Positions 42,738 to 50,336 of a stretch of DNA of 64,000 nt are shown in pieces. Position numbers and translations under genes: made by a program. Source of the DNA: Halobacteriales archaeon QS_1_68_20 (GTDB taxonomy: Archaea; Halobacteriota; Halobacteria; Halobacteriales; PXRE01); NCBI GenBank assembly GCA_003021085.1, contig PXRE01000040.1, forward strand, positions 62,001 to 126,000. The letters run 5' to 3'. Positions within the stretch are counted from its first letter, which is position 1; each line of letters begins with the position of its first letter. Below the pieces are notes generated by a model that saw only the letters and a program-made list of their open reading frames with translations, ran no database searches and was not told where the DNA came from.

Positions 42738-43217
42738 GTGCCACCGAAACACGTCGTACGAAACCTGCCCTGGCAGGTCGTGTTACAGGCCACCTACGCG
42801 TTCAGACGGTTGGCGTTCGCCAGGGAACCGGAGGCCGTCACCCACCTCGCCGTCGAGGCGATGGACCCCGACGACCTCCGGAAACTGCTCCTCTCCCGGG
42901 GACTGGTGAAGGGCGACCTGGCGTCGTACTACTACTACGGCGAGGAGGTGAACATGGTCCGTGGGCTGTACAAGGACGACGAGTACGAGTGGTACCAGTA
43001 CCACGTCCGCGGGTTCGACGAGGAAAACGGCATGCGGTTGCGACCGCATACGGAACTGTACTGGCGGGTCTACCCGAAAGAGCACATCCAGTTAGTGAAC
43101 GTCGACGTCGAGGAGGGAATCGAGTTGACGAAAGCCGCCCTCGACGACGGCGGCTTCGACTACGAGGTGGTCCCCGGGGAAGGCTCCTCGACGGACGTGA
43201 CGCAGGCCGTCCAGTGA
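42738..43217 (+). CDS. hypothetical protein
   Basis: The 159-residue product starts PPKHVVRNLPWQVVLQATY after GTG. Helical first part, then an YYYYGEEVNMVRGLYKDDEYEWYQYHVRGF segment unusually rich in Tyr, and a beta-rich C-terminus (TELYWRVYPKEHIQLVNVDVEEGIE). No membrane segment, zinc motif or family is recognised. The Tyr-rich core suggests a small ligand- or protein-binding fold. It is followed by nmd3 on the same strand 65 bases later, with its own promoter likely. Confidence 0.65.
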   Translation: MPPKHVVRNLPWQVVLQATYAFRRLAFAREPEAVTHLAVEAMDPDDLRKLLLSRGLVKGDLASYYYYGEEVNMVRGLYKDDEYEWYQYHVRGFDEENGMRLRPHTELYWRVYPKEHIQLVNVDVEEGIELTKAALDDGGFDYEVVPGEGSSTDVTQAVQ

Positions 43218-43282
43218 CCGGTCTCGACGCCGTCGAGGACGGAACGCGCTCCTTTTAGGCCCGTCCGCCCTACCGCGCGGTA

Positions 43283-44425
43283 ATGAGCGAGTCCGGGACG
43301 CGCAGGTTCTGCCCGCGCTGTGGGGACCCCGTCCAGCGCCCGGCGGACGTCGAACTGCCGGGCGCCCGGGGCCGCCAGCAGCAGCTCTGTGACGCCTGCT
43401 ACTTCGAGGAGTTCGACCTCGTGGACGCGCCCGACCGCGTCCAGGTGCGGGTGTGTTCGCAGTGCGGTGCCGTCCACGAGGGTAACCGCTGGGTGGACGT
43501 CGGCGCCCGGGACTACACCGACGTGGCCATCGACGCGGTCAGCGACGCGCTGGCGGTCCACGTCGACGCCGACGAGGTGACCTGGGGCGTCGAACCCGAG
43601 CAGGTCGACGAGACGACCATCCGGATGCACGCGATGTTCTCCGGACTCGTCCGCGGCACCCCCGTCGAGGATGATGTGACGGTCCCGGTGAAGATCTCCC
43701 GGGAGACCTGCACGCGCTGTGGCCGGATCGCCGGCGACTACTACGCCTCCGTCGTCCAGGTACGGGCGGCCGACCGGCCGGCCTCCGAGGACGAACTGGA
43801 GCGCGCCGAGGCCATCGCCCACGAGACCGTCGCCGAGATGGAAGCCACCGGCGACCGCAACGCCTTCGTCTCCGAGGTCGGCCGGACCCATGAGGGCCTG
43901 GACGTGAAGCTCTCGACGAACAAGATCGGCAGGAAGGTCGCCCAGCGGATCACCGAGCAACTCGGCGGGTCCTTCGGGGACCACGAGACGCTGGTCACCG
44001 AGGACGAGGACGGCAACGAGGTCTACCGGGTGACCTACGCCGTCCGCCTGCCGCCGTTCCGCCAGGGCGACGTGATCGACCCCGAAGACGACGACGCCGG
44101 CCCGGTCGCGGTCACCAGCGTCCGCGGCAACCTCAAGGGCCGGCGCCTGACGACCGGGAACCCCTACGAGGCGAGTTACGAGGACGGCGACGCGCCCGAC
44201 GCGCGGAAACTCGGCCACGCCGAGGACGCCGAGGAGACGACCCTCGTCGCCGTGGAAGACGAGCGCGCCATCCAAGTACTCGACCCCGAGACCTACGAGA
44301 CCAGGACCGTCGCCCGTCCGGACTTCGCGGACGTGGAAGGCGACACCGTCCCCGTCCTCAAGAGCAGGGCCGGCCTCCACGTCGTGCCCCCGACCACGCC
44401 TGGAGAGGCCGAGAGCGATGACTGA
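43283..44425 (+). CDS. nmd3: archaeal NMD3 family protein
   Basis: The 380-residue product corresponds to archaeal NMD3, the homologue of the eukaryotic 60S export adaptor, expected to bind the large ribosomal subunit. The N-terminal zinc-binding part has C-x-x-C pairs (FCPRCGDP, LCDACYF, VCSQCGA, TCTRCGR) typical of the family. The middle domain (LDVKLSTNKIGRKVAQRI) and the OB-like C-terminal part follow. The last eight bases overlap the next gene, which encodes a tRNA-modifying-type methyltransferase, so ribosome and tRNA maturation genes are coupled here. Confidence 0.9.
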   Translation: MSESGTRRFCPRCGDPVQRPADVELPGARGRQQQLCDACYFEEFDLVDAPDRVQVRVCSQCGAVHEGNRWVDVGARDYTDVAIDAVSDALAVHVDADEVTWGVEPEQVDETTIRMHAMFSGLVRGTPVEDDVTVPVKISRETCTRCGRIAGDYYASVVQVRAADRPASEDELERAEAIAHETVAEMEATGDRNAFVSEVGRTHEGLDVKLSTNKIGRKVAQRITEQLGGSFGDHETLVTEDEDGNEVYRVTYAVRLPPFRQGDVIDPEDDDAGPVAVTSVRGNLKGRRLTTGNPYEASYEDGDAPDARKLGHAEDAEETTLVAVEDERAIQVLDPETYETRTVARPDFADVEGDTVPVLKSRAGLHVVPPTTPGEAESDD

Positions 44426-45518
44426 GAGTGACGAACGGGAGACGTCTATGACTGCGGGCGACCCCCTGGCCGCCGTCGTCCGCAAAGGCGTCGCGGAGGC
44501 GGCCATCCGCTCGCTACGTGCGGAGGGCGTCTACGACGAACAGCGGCGGGTCCGCGAGCGCGACGACGAGACCATCGAGGTGCCGGTGACCGAAGCGCCC
44601 GCGGAGACGGACGTGCTGGACCTGGTCCGGCAGGTCGACCCCGAACCGCGGGTCACGGGCCTGGCGGACCTGCTGCGGGAGCAGGGGTTCTCTGACGAGG
44701 AGGTCGACCGCGCGCCGTCCTCGTGGGCGGTCGTCGGGACCGTCGTCCTCGCCCGCTTCGATGACTGCCCGCGCCGCCAGGAGGTCGCGGAGGCCCTGCT
44801 GGAACTCCACGGCGAGGCCGACACTGTCGTGGACGGCCGCGGGGTCGACGGCGTCCACCGCGAACCAGAGGTGGACGTCGTCGCCGGCGAGGGCGACACC
44901 GAGACCGTCCACGTCGAGCACGGTACCCGCTACGCGCTGGACCTCTCGCGGGTGATGTTCTCGCCGGGCAACAAGGCCGAGCGCGCCCGGATGGGTGAGG
45001 TGGTCGCCGGCGAGGCGCCGCCGGCCGTCGGGACGGGCAACGACGGCGACGAGCAGGTGCTGGACATGTTCGCGGGCGTCGGCTACTTCGCGCTACCGAT
45101 GGCACGGGCGGGTGCCCGCGTCACCGCCGTCGAGCACAACCCGACCGCCTTCCAGTACCTGCTGGAGAACGCCAGCCTCAACGACGTGACCGACCGCGTC
45201 GACCCCTACCGGGGCGACTGCCGGGAGGTGGTCGACCGACTCCCCGCGGAATCGGTCGACCGCGTCGTGATGGGCTACTACGACGCCACCGACCCCGGCG
45301 AGGCGTACCTCGACCCCGCGCTGCACGCGGTCGCCCCCGGCGGCGTCCTGCACGTCCACGCGGCCGTCCCCGAAATGGAACTGTGGGACCGGCCCGTCGG
45401 CCGGATCGAGGCCGCCACAGACGCCGCCGGTCGGACGGCGGAGGTGCTGGACCGCCGGACGGTCAAGACCCACAGCGAGGGGGTCAGCCACGTCGTGCTG
45501 GACGTTCAGACTCCGTAA
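44418..45518 (+). CDS. Trm5/Taw2-like class I SAM-dependent methyltransferase
   Basis: The 366-residue product has an N-terminal helper domain (1-150) and a Rossmann methyltransferase domain: LSRVMFSPGNKAERARMGEV, motif I VLDMFAGVGYFALPMA, VTAVEHNPTAFQYLLENASLN and motif IV DRVVMGYYDA. This fits the Trm5/TYW2 group acting on tRNA position 37 (methyl or aminocarboxypropyl transfer). The last 55 codons deserve care: the final 22 or so match, with divergence, a second copy of the gene end 921 bases downstream, so the present C-terminus (HVVLDVQTP) came with an inserted cassette and the native end was VLDVRVE. Confidence 0.85.
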   Translation: MTESDERETSMTAGDPLAAVVRKGVAEAAIRSLRAEGVYDEQRRVRERDDETIEVPVTEAPAETDVLDLVRQVDPEPRVTGLADLLREQGFSDEEVDRAPSSWAVVGTVVLARFDDCPRRQEVAEALLELHGEADTVVDGRGVDGVHREPEVDVVAGEGDTETVHVEHGTRYALDLSRVMFSPGNKAERARMGEVVAGEAPPAVGTGNDGDEQVLDMFAGVGYFALPMARAGARVTAVEHNPTAFQYLLENASLNDVTDRVDPYRGDCREVVDRLPAESVDRVVMGYYDATDPGEAYLDPALHAVAPGGVLHVHAAVPEMELWDRPVGRIEAATDAAGRTAEVLDRRTVKTHSEGVSHVVLDVQTP

Positions 45519-45522
45519 GATT

Positions 45523-45581
45523 GACCGATTTCCAATTCGAGCAGGATCGGTCGGCATTTTTATTGCCTATCGGATAATAGG
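45523..45581 (+). promoter_or_regulatory. promoter and operator-like repeats of the TumE/TumA cassette
   Basis: An inverted repeat GACCGAT (45523-45529)/ATCGGTC (45546-45552) precedes a TATA-like TTTTTATT (45557-45564), and a second inverted repeat CCTAT (45566-45570)/ATAGG (45577-45581) follows it. The ATG is at 45602. Repeats on both sides of a TATA box suit autoregulation by the downstream wHTH antitoxin (inference). Confidence 0.55.
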
Positions 45582-45601
45582 GGATAGTAAGAAGTGCGAC
45601 G

Positions 45602-45895
45602 ATGGTCGACGGGGACGTCGTGCTAGATCGGAACTTCGACGTCGGCGACGGAAGGCGCGTAGAACTGTTCGCCGTGGAGGACTCGTCGTATCCCGGCGGG
45701 TTCTACTACAGGTTCCAGTTCTACGACCCGGAGGACGGCCGGACGATCCTCCGGTACGACAACGCCCACGAAGCCGACGTGGGACACCATCACCGCCACC
45801 GTGGCGACGACGTGACCGGCATCGAATTCGACGGACTGCAGGCCCACGTGGAACGCTTCCGCCAGGAGGTACGCACCATCAATGCCCGACGATAA
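45602..45895 (+). CDS. tumE: TumE-type toxin (DUF6516 family)
   Basis: The 97-residue product has the DUF6516/TumE pattern: small beta-rich N-terminal part (VVLDRNFDVGDGRRVELFAV) and the signature LRYDNAHEADVGHHHRHRG near residues 57-75, then a C-terminal helix (LQAHVERFRQEVRTINARR). The family is annotated as the toxin of a toxin-antitoxin pair; target not established here. It overlaps the antitoxin gene by 14 bases. The position in a duplicated gene end marks it as acquired. Confidence 0.8.
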   Translation: MVDGDVVLDRNFDVGDGRRVELFAVEDSSYPGGFYYRFQFYDPEDGRTILRYDNAHEADVGHHHRHRGDDVTGIEFDGLQAHVERFRQEVRTINARR

Positions 45896-46322
45896 CAACA
45901 TCGATCCCGCGCCCGAGGACGTGAACTTCCCCGATACGCTCCGGATTACCATCGAGAGCGGCGAAGAGGGGTTCGACCGAGCGCTGGAGGCTGCCGGAGC
46001 CGCCGAAGCGGGCGAGAGTTCACCCGCAGTCGTCTCCTTCGAGAGTACGGAAGGTCTCCGACGACTACTCACCGACCGCCGACTGGAACTCCTTCGGTCG
46101 CTGATGACCGAGCCCCCAAACAGCATTAGCGACCTCGCCGAGCGGCTGGACCGCAACTACTCGACGGTCCACGAAGACGTCGAGGTACTCGCAGAATACG
46201 GAATCGTCCGGTTCCGTCGGGCGGGCCAGGCAAAGCAGCCGTTCGTCCCCTACGAGACCGTCGAGTTCGACGTGACCGTCCGGGCCCCTGGGCCGGGGCA
46301 CGACACTGAAGCGCCAGCGTGA
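45882..46322 (+). CDS. tumA: TumA-like antitoxin, HVO_A0114 family wHTH
   Basis: The 146-residue product has a 70-residue acidic N-terminal part and a C-terminal winged-helix (RRLLTDRRLELLRSLMTEP ... LAERLDRNYSTVHEDVEVLAEYGIVRFRRAGQAKQPF, given in parts), the HVO_A0114-type pattern. In TumE loci this protein is the cognate antitoxin and probable autoregulator. The gene overlaps tumE by 14 bases. The same wHTH family occurs as a fragment in the broken symporter gene at 25222-25308. Confidence 0.82.
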   Translation: MPDDNNIDPAPEDVNFPDTLRITIESGEEGFDRALEAAGAAEAGESSPAVVSFESTEGLRRLLTDRRLELLRSLMTEPPNSISDLAERLDRNYSTVHEDVEVLAEYGIVRFRRAGQAKQPFVPYETVEFDVTVRAPGPGHDTEAPA

Positions 46323-46343
46323 ACCTGATCGGCGGGGCTACCT

Positions 46344-46439
46344 GCCACCGGCCGGGCGGTCGAGGTGGTGGATCGCCGGACGGTCAAGACCCACAGCGAG
46401 GGGGTCAGCCACGTCGTGCTGGACGTGCGGGTCGAGTGA
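46344..46439 (+). pseudogene. displaced native 3' end of the methyltransferase gene
   Basis: In frame, 31 codons read ATGRAVEVVDRRTVKTHSEG and then VSHVVLDVRVE before TGA at 46437-46439. They match the end of the methyltransferase (AAGRTAEVLDRRTVKTHSEG ...). The stop lies directly against the stop of the convergent membrane-protein gene at 46440, the tight spacing expected of the original locus. It has no start codon of its own. Confidence 0.85.
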
Positions 46440-46658
46440 TCACTCGCCGACGCCCCTCGCGGACTCGGCCGTCGCGATGAGGAAGCCGGTGATGGCGGTC
46501 ACGAGCGCGACGACGCCGACGACGACGACGGTGACGTTGTACAGCGTCCCCGAGACGACTTCCTGTGCCGTGATGAGGAACACGGCCGACACCGCCGCGA
46601 TCAGCACGTACAGCCGGAGGAGTCGGCCCGTGTCCAGTGAGGAACCCGAACCGCTCAT
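46440..46658 (-). CDS. small two-helix membrane protein
   Basis: The 72-residue product has a short S/G-rich start, then two hydrophobic helices, about 14-32 (LYVLIAAVSAVFLITAQEV) and 38-62 (YNVTVVVVGVVALVTAITGFLIAT). Its ATG overlaps the stop of the upstream membrane-protein gene by four bases, so they form a two-gene unit. The family is unknown to me. Its 3' end abuts the displaced methyltransferase gene end. Confidence 0.7.
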   Translation of the reverse strand: MSGSGSSLDTGRLLRLYVLIAAVSAVFLITAQEVVSGTLYNVTVVVVGVVALVTAITGFLIATAESARGVGE

Positions 46659-46897
46659 GATCGCAGGACGCTCACCAGGCCCTCGTAGTCGCTGTCGGTG
46701 TAGGCGTTCCCCAGCGAGTGGATCGACTGGGCGATCCACAGTCCGGCGGTGAAGTTCAGGAACGCGACGAACGAGACGACCTGCAACTGCCCCTCCAGCA
46801 GGAACACCGAGCCGACGGCGCCGAGAAGCGAGGCGGCCATGATGGCGTGGGTGACCAGCGACCGCGTGCCGAAGTCCGCGAGTCGACCGAGGTCCAT
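46655..46897 (-). CDS. small membrane protein, partner of the next gene
   Basis: The 80-residue product has two hydrophobic helices, about 13-33 (SLVTHAIMAASLLGAVGSVFLL) and 38-57 (LQVVSFVAFLNFTAGLWIAQSI), and a polar tail with Y and D. A TATA box GCTATATAC on the minus strand at 46922-46930 lies about 25-33 bases before the ATG at 46897. It is translationally coupled with the 72-residue protein downstream. The two probably act as a complex (inference). Confidence 0.7.
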   Translation of the reverse strand: MDLGRLADFGTRSLVTHAIMAASLLGAVGSVFLLEGQLQVVSFVAFLNFTAGLWIAQSIHSLGNAYTDSDYEGLVSVLRS

Positions 46898-46988
46898 CGA
46901 CGGCTAGTACGGCGTCCCGACGTATATAGCATCCGCCGCGAGCGGCCCGGAAGCGAGCGCTGAGGGCGATCCACGACCCACCTCGCAG

Positions 46989-47456
46989 GTGCAGAGCGGG
47001 TCGGTCGACCTCGCGGCAGCGGAGTCGGCGTTCGAGGCCCACGCCGGGGACGTGCTGGACCTGCTGGCCGAGGAAGGACTGCTGGACGGCGGCGTCGCGG
47101 CGCTGCCGACCGACCGCGCGGTACCCGTCGGCGCCCTCGTCGGCGGCCCCGAGGGAGTCGCGTACTTCGGGCTGGCGGACCGGCCGGACCTCCTCAAGGC
47201 GGTGAAACGCGTCGACGGCGGCGTGCTGAAAGTCACGGTGAAACCCGAGACGGGCGACTCCCACGCCGTCTTCGAACCCGCCGACCAGGACGTCCGGCAC
47301 TTCTACGACCCCGAGCGCGACGGCGTCGGCGTCCGGTCGACCGGCCCCTCGCCGTCGGCGGAGTGCTCCTGCGACGAGGTCATCTGCCCGTACGGCGGCG
47401 GCCTCACCCGGACCTGCTGTGACGGCGACGACTGCTGGGTCGAGGAGTGCTGTTGA
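46989..47456 (+). CDS. hypothetical protein with cysteine-rich C-terminus
   Basis: The 155-residue product (GTG start at 46989) has a helical N-terminal half (AAAESAFEAHAGDVLDLLAEEG) and a C-terminal tail with a dense Cys cluster: C125, C127, C132 and then C142/C143, C148 and C153-C155 region (SAECSCDEVICPYGGG ... CCDGDDCWVEECC). Eight or more Cys in the last 35 residues suggest a metal- or cluster-binding module, or disulfides. It is divergent from the membrane-protein pair. Family not recognised. Confidence 0.6.
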   Translation: MQSGSVDLAAAESAFEAHAGDVLDLLAEEGLLDGGVAALPTDRAVPVGALVGGPEGVAYFGLADRPDLLKAVKRVDGGVLKVTVKPETGDSHAVFEPADQDVRHFYDPERDGVGVRSTGPSPSAECSCDEVICPYGGGLTRTCCDGDDCWVEECC

Positions 47457-47459
47457 GAC

Positions 47460-47545
47460 CTACGAGTCGTCTCGCATCTTCTCCAGTTCGCGCTCGAACT
47501 CCTCGTCCGAGAGGGTGGCCTCCACGCCAGAGGCTCCGACCCCAG
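47460..47545 (-). pseudogene. detached 3' end copy of the SHOCT-like gene at 48655
   Basis: In frame on the minus strand this reads GVGASGVEATLSDEEFEREL followed by EKMRDDS and a TAG stop at 47460. It matches the end of the protein at 48655-48990 (GVGSSDVEATLSDEEFEREL, then EELGEDS). The longest identical block is 36 bases (47481-47516 with 48676-48711). It has no upstream part or start. The DNA between the copies holds one orphan gene and a decayed region. Confidence 0.8.
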
Positions 47546-47639
47546 GATTCTAGTCGCCCGGCTGCCTCGGTGAGAGCATGCGTCCCGTCCGGACCCAGTT
47601 GGACGTACCCCTCGGCGCGACCGGCAGGAGGACCTGACG

Positions 47640-48377
47640 ATGGGCGACGCCGACCTCCAGACGTTGATCGCCGAGCGCGAGCAGGGATTCGAACAGCTCC
47701 AGGACCGGGTGGAGAGTGGCGACGTCCCCTCCGAGAACCGACCGAGCACGCTGAGTTTTCTGTCCAAGGACGCCCGATGGCTGGGCGACCTCTACGCTCT
47801 CGACGGGCAGCCGGACGCGTCGACGGCGTGGTTCGACGAGGCCGCCCGGTACGGGCTGGATCACCTCCGGGCGAAGGCAGACCGGACCGGCGAGCACGCC
47901 TGGGAGAGCCGCCCCCAGCAGACGATAGATCTGCTGTACGCTGCGGTCCTGGGACGGGACGAGGACCGGCTGGCGGACGTCGTCACGGCGACCCGGGCGT
48001 CCCCTGCCCCGTTCCCCGAGCAGTTCCCCGACGCCGCCCCCTGGTACCACTACTCCCGGTCGCTGGCCGGCTGTCTCGCCGACGAACCCGAGACGACCAG
48101 CGAGCACCGGGCGCAGCTGGCCGCGGCGAGCGAGCGACACACCGCCGGGTTCGACGAGTTCTTCGACGCGCTAGGCGGGGTCCTCGACGGCCTCCTCGCG
48201 GACGACGGCCGGCAGCTCGCCGCGGGCATCGAGGCCCTGATAGCTGACCTGTCGGACTCGGAGCGCGACCCCCACCACGTGCGCGTCCCCGCCAGCGCAC
48301 TGGTCGAACTGGGAAGCCGTCGGGGATTGGCGGTCGACGTCGCGGACGGCCACGTCTACGAACACGTCCGTGGGTGA
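47640..48377 (+). CDS. hypothetical protein, possibly Imm49-like
   Basis: The 245-residue product is soluble, mostly helical: LSFLSKDARWLGDLYALDGQPDASTAWFDEAARYGLDHL and then paired helices, with RQLAAGIEALIADLSDSERD and VPASALVELGSRRGLAVDV at the end. The arrangement recalls immunity-protein-49-type sequences, but this is weak. It lies between two copies of a SHOCT-like gene end, so it is part of an inserted segment. The ATG at 47640 is the only clear start. Confidence 0.5.
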   Translation: MGDADLQTLIAEREQGFEQLQDRVESGDVPSENRPSTLSFLSKDARWLGDLYALDGQPDASTAWFDEAARYGLDHLRAKADRTGEHAWESRPQQTIDLLYAAVLGRDEDRLADVVTATRASPAPFPEQFPDAAPWYHYSRSLAGCLADEPETTSEHRAQLAAASERHTAGFDEFFDALGGVLDGLLADDGRQLAAGIEALIADLSDSERDPHHVRVPASALVELGSRRGLAVDVADGHVYEHVRG

Positions 48378-48654
48378 GGCGGAGTCCAGCCGGGGCGGAC
48401 GAGATTCGGAGGCGGTTCGGACGGACGGGCGCCGACAGCGGCAGGCCGTTTCGTGCGGCTCGCCGGTGTCTCGGCCGTACGAATGCCATCACTACGGGAC
48501 GAGTTCGACGTCCCGGTCGAGTCCGTCGTCGACGGCCGCACCGGCCCGCGTTCGACGACGAGGACCTGCCGTGGGTCGAACTCGACGCGGACCCGATACA
48601 GTTTCGGCGGGACCACTCCGCCTCCCTGGGAACCGTCTCGTCGGCAACGCAGTC
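48378..48654 (+). other. decayed non-coding stretch with possible short gene remnant
   Basis: No complete gene is seen in these 277 bases. On the plus strand, one frame from 48483 reads MPSLRDEFDVPVESVVDGRT and another frame continues DEDLPWVELDADPIQFRRDH and ASLG, suggesting a small acidic gene broken by a frameshift. I do not recognise the family. The stretch belongs to the same inserted segment as the orphan gene to its left. Confidence 0.35.
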
Positions 48655-48990
48655 CTACGAGTCCTCCCCGAGTTCCTCCAGTTCGCGCTCGAACTCCTCG
48701 TCCGAGAGGGTCGCCTCCACGTCGGAGCTTCCGACGCCGCTCCCGCCGTCCAGGTCGTCGCCGATCACCGGTTCGGCGGAGGCGTCCCGGCCGGCCTCGG
48801 GCGCGTCCTCGCGGCCGTCCGGGGCGATCCAGATCCGGTAGGCGGCGTACGCGAGCCCGACCACGAGCAGGGCCACGCCGAACAGCATCGCCAGTCGGAA
48901 CAGCCACCCCACCACTATCTTGACCACCAGGAACAGCAGGGCTGCCCCGATCACGCCGGCCCCGATCCGGAGCGCAGTTCTGGTCTCCAT
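48655..48990 (-). CDS. membrane protein with SHOCT-like C-terminal helix
   Basis: The 111-residue product has two closely spaced hydrophobic segments (about 8-30 LRIGAGVIGAALLFLVVKIVVGW and 31-52 LFRLAMLFGVALLVVGLAYAAY), then an acidic linker (DDAPEAGRDASAE style) and a short C-terminal helix VEATLSDEEFERELEELGED that resembles the SHOCT motif. The gene start is the ATG at 48990. A second copy of its last 28 codons, without the rest, lies 1,195 bases to the left. Confidence 0.7.
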   Translation of the reverse strand: METRTALRIGAGVIGAALLFLVVKIVVGWLFRLAMLFGVALLVVGLAYAAYRIWIAPDGREDAPEAGRDASAEPVIGDDLDGGSGVGSSDVEATLSDEEFERELEELGEDS

Positions 48991-49090
48991 GCCGGTGTGT
49001 TCGTGGCTGGCCACATAGAACGTTGGGACGACCTGACGTCGCGTTCCGATTGCCGAACACCTATTCCCCTGCCACCCCTGCCGCCGTACC

Positions 49091-50335
49091 ATGAGAGTCA
49101 TCGACACGGGCCTGCTGATCACGGGTCGGGACGACCCGCCGCTGTTTGACGCGCGGGTCGTGGTCGAAGAGGCCACCGAATCGGACGACGGGACCGGCCG
49201 CATCGTCGCGGTCGGCCCACAGGAGGACGTGGAAGCGCCCGCGGACGCCGCCCACGACGCCCACGGGGTACTGCTCCCGGGACTGATCGACGCCCACCTC
49301 CACCTCCAGGGCGCGCGGTCGATGGACCCGATGCAGTGGGTGACCGAGTCCTCCGAACTGGGGACCGCCCGGGCGACCGCCGACCTCCGGCGCATCCTGG
49401 CCGCGGGGTTCACGGCGGTCCGGGACGTCGGCAGTACGACGGGCCTGGGCCTGCGGGGCGCCGTCGAACAGGGCGAGATTCCCGGCCCGCGCGTGTTCAC
49501 GAGCGAGCGGAGCATCTCCCAGACGGCCGGCCACGGCGACGCCCACTACCTGCCCTACGAGTGGGCCGACGGCGAACACGGCATCGGCACGCTCGCGGAC
49601 GGCCCCGACGAGTGCCGCAAGGAGGCCCGCAAGCGCATCCGCAAGGGCGTCGACGTGCTGAAGATCATGACTACCGGCGGCGTCCTCAGCGAGAAGGACG
49701 CCCCCGACCAGAGCCAGTTCACCGACGCCGAGGTGGCCGCGATGGTGGAGGAAGCCCACCGCGTGGGGATTCCGGTCGCCAGTCACGCCCAGGGCGCGCC
49801 CGGCATCAAGACCGCGCTCCGCAACGGCGTCGACACCATCGAGCACGGCTTCTACGTCGACCAGGAGTGCATCGACCTGTTCCACGAGACCGGCGCCGTC
49901 TTCGTCCCCACCCTGGCCATCATGCACCGCCTCGTCACCGAGGGCGACGAACACGGCGTCCCCGAGTACGGACTGGCGAAGGCCCGCGAGGCCCGGCAAG
50001 CACACTTCGAATCCGTCGAGCAGGCCTACGAGGCGGACGTCCCCATCGCTACCGGGACCGACTTCATCGGCCCGGACCTGATCCCCCACGGCGAGAACGC
50101 GCTGGAACTGGAGTTGCTGGCCGAGGAGGTCGGGATGGACGAACACGACGTCCTCCAGTCGGCCACCCGGGTCGCCGCCCGAACGGTCCCCGACGACGAC
50201 CTCGGGACGGTCGAGGAAGGCAACTACGCGGACCTCGTCGCGCTGGGGAGCGATCCGCTCTCGGACGTCTCGGCAGTCAGGGACGTCGAGACGGTCTACC
50301 GGGGCGGCGAACCGGTCGCCCTCGACGCGCGCTGA
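49091..50335 (+). CDS. amidohydrolase family protein
   Basis: The 414-residue product is a metal-dependent amidohydrolase with a composite beta-sandwich domain. Metal-binding features: DAHLHL (68-73), the K/KIMTTGG strand region, ASHAQG, EHGFYVD, and GTDFIGPD near residue 333. These are as in prolidase-like/imidazolonepropionase-like amidohydrolases that cleave C-N bonds in cyclic or peptide-like compounds; substrate not determined. The ATG at 49091 and the short N-terminal strand (MRVIDTGLLITG) fit the family. A phosphodiesterase gene tail follows immediately. Confidence 0.88.
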   Translation: MRVIDTGLLITGRDDPPLFDARVVVEEATESDDGTGRIVAVGPQEDVEAPADAAHDAHGVLLPGLIDAHLHLQGARSMDPMQWVTESSELGTARATADLRRILAAGFTAVRDVGSTTGLGLRGAVEQGEIPGPRVFTSERSISQTAGHGDAHYLPYEWADGEHGIGTLADGPDECRKEARKRIRKGVDVLKIMTTGGVLSEKDAPDQSQFTDAEVAAMVEEAHRVGIPVASHAQGAPGIKTALRNGVDTIEHGFYVDQECIDLFHETGAVFVPTLAIMHRLVTEGDEHGVPEYGLAKAREARQAHFESVEQAYEADVPIATGTDFIGPDLIPHGENALELELLAEEVGMDEHDVLQSATRVAARTVPDDDLGTVEEGNYADLVALGSDPLSDVSAVRDVETVYRGGEPVALDAR

Positions 50336-50336
50336 G

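Larger units (their letters stand above)
45506..46426 (+). mobile_element. 921-base TumE/TumA cassette inserted at the methyltransferase gene end
   Basis: Positions 45453-45505 and 46374-46426 are identical over 53 bases and form the last codons of the methyltransferase gene. Homology, less exact, extends about 30 bases further upstream of both. Between them lie only the toxin-antitoxin pair and its promoter. The downstream copy still reads in frame to a stop that abuts the neighbouring convergent gene, as in the original layout. Thus a cassette brought its own version of the gene end and left the host gene intact. Confidence 0.8.

Noticed and set aside
45453-46426. Conventional insertion sequence
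   Set aside because: No transposase, no terminal inverted repeats and no short target-site duplication; the flanks are a gene-end duplication instead.
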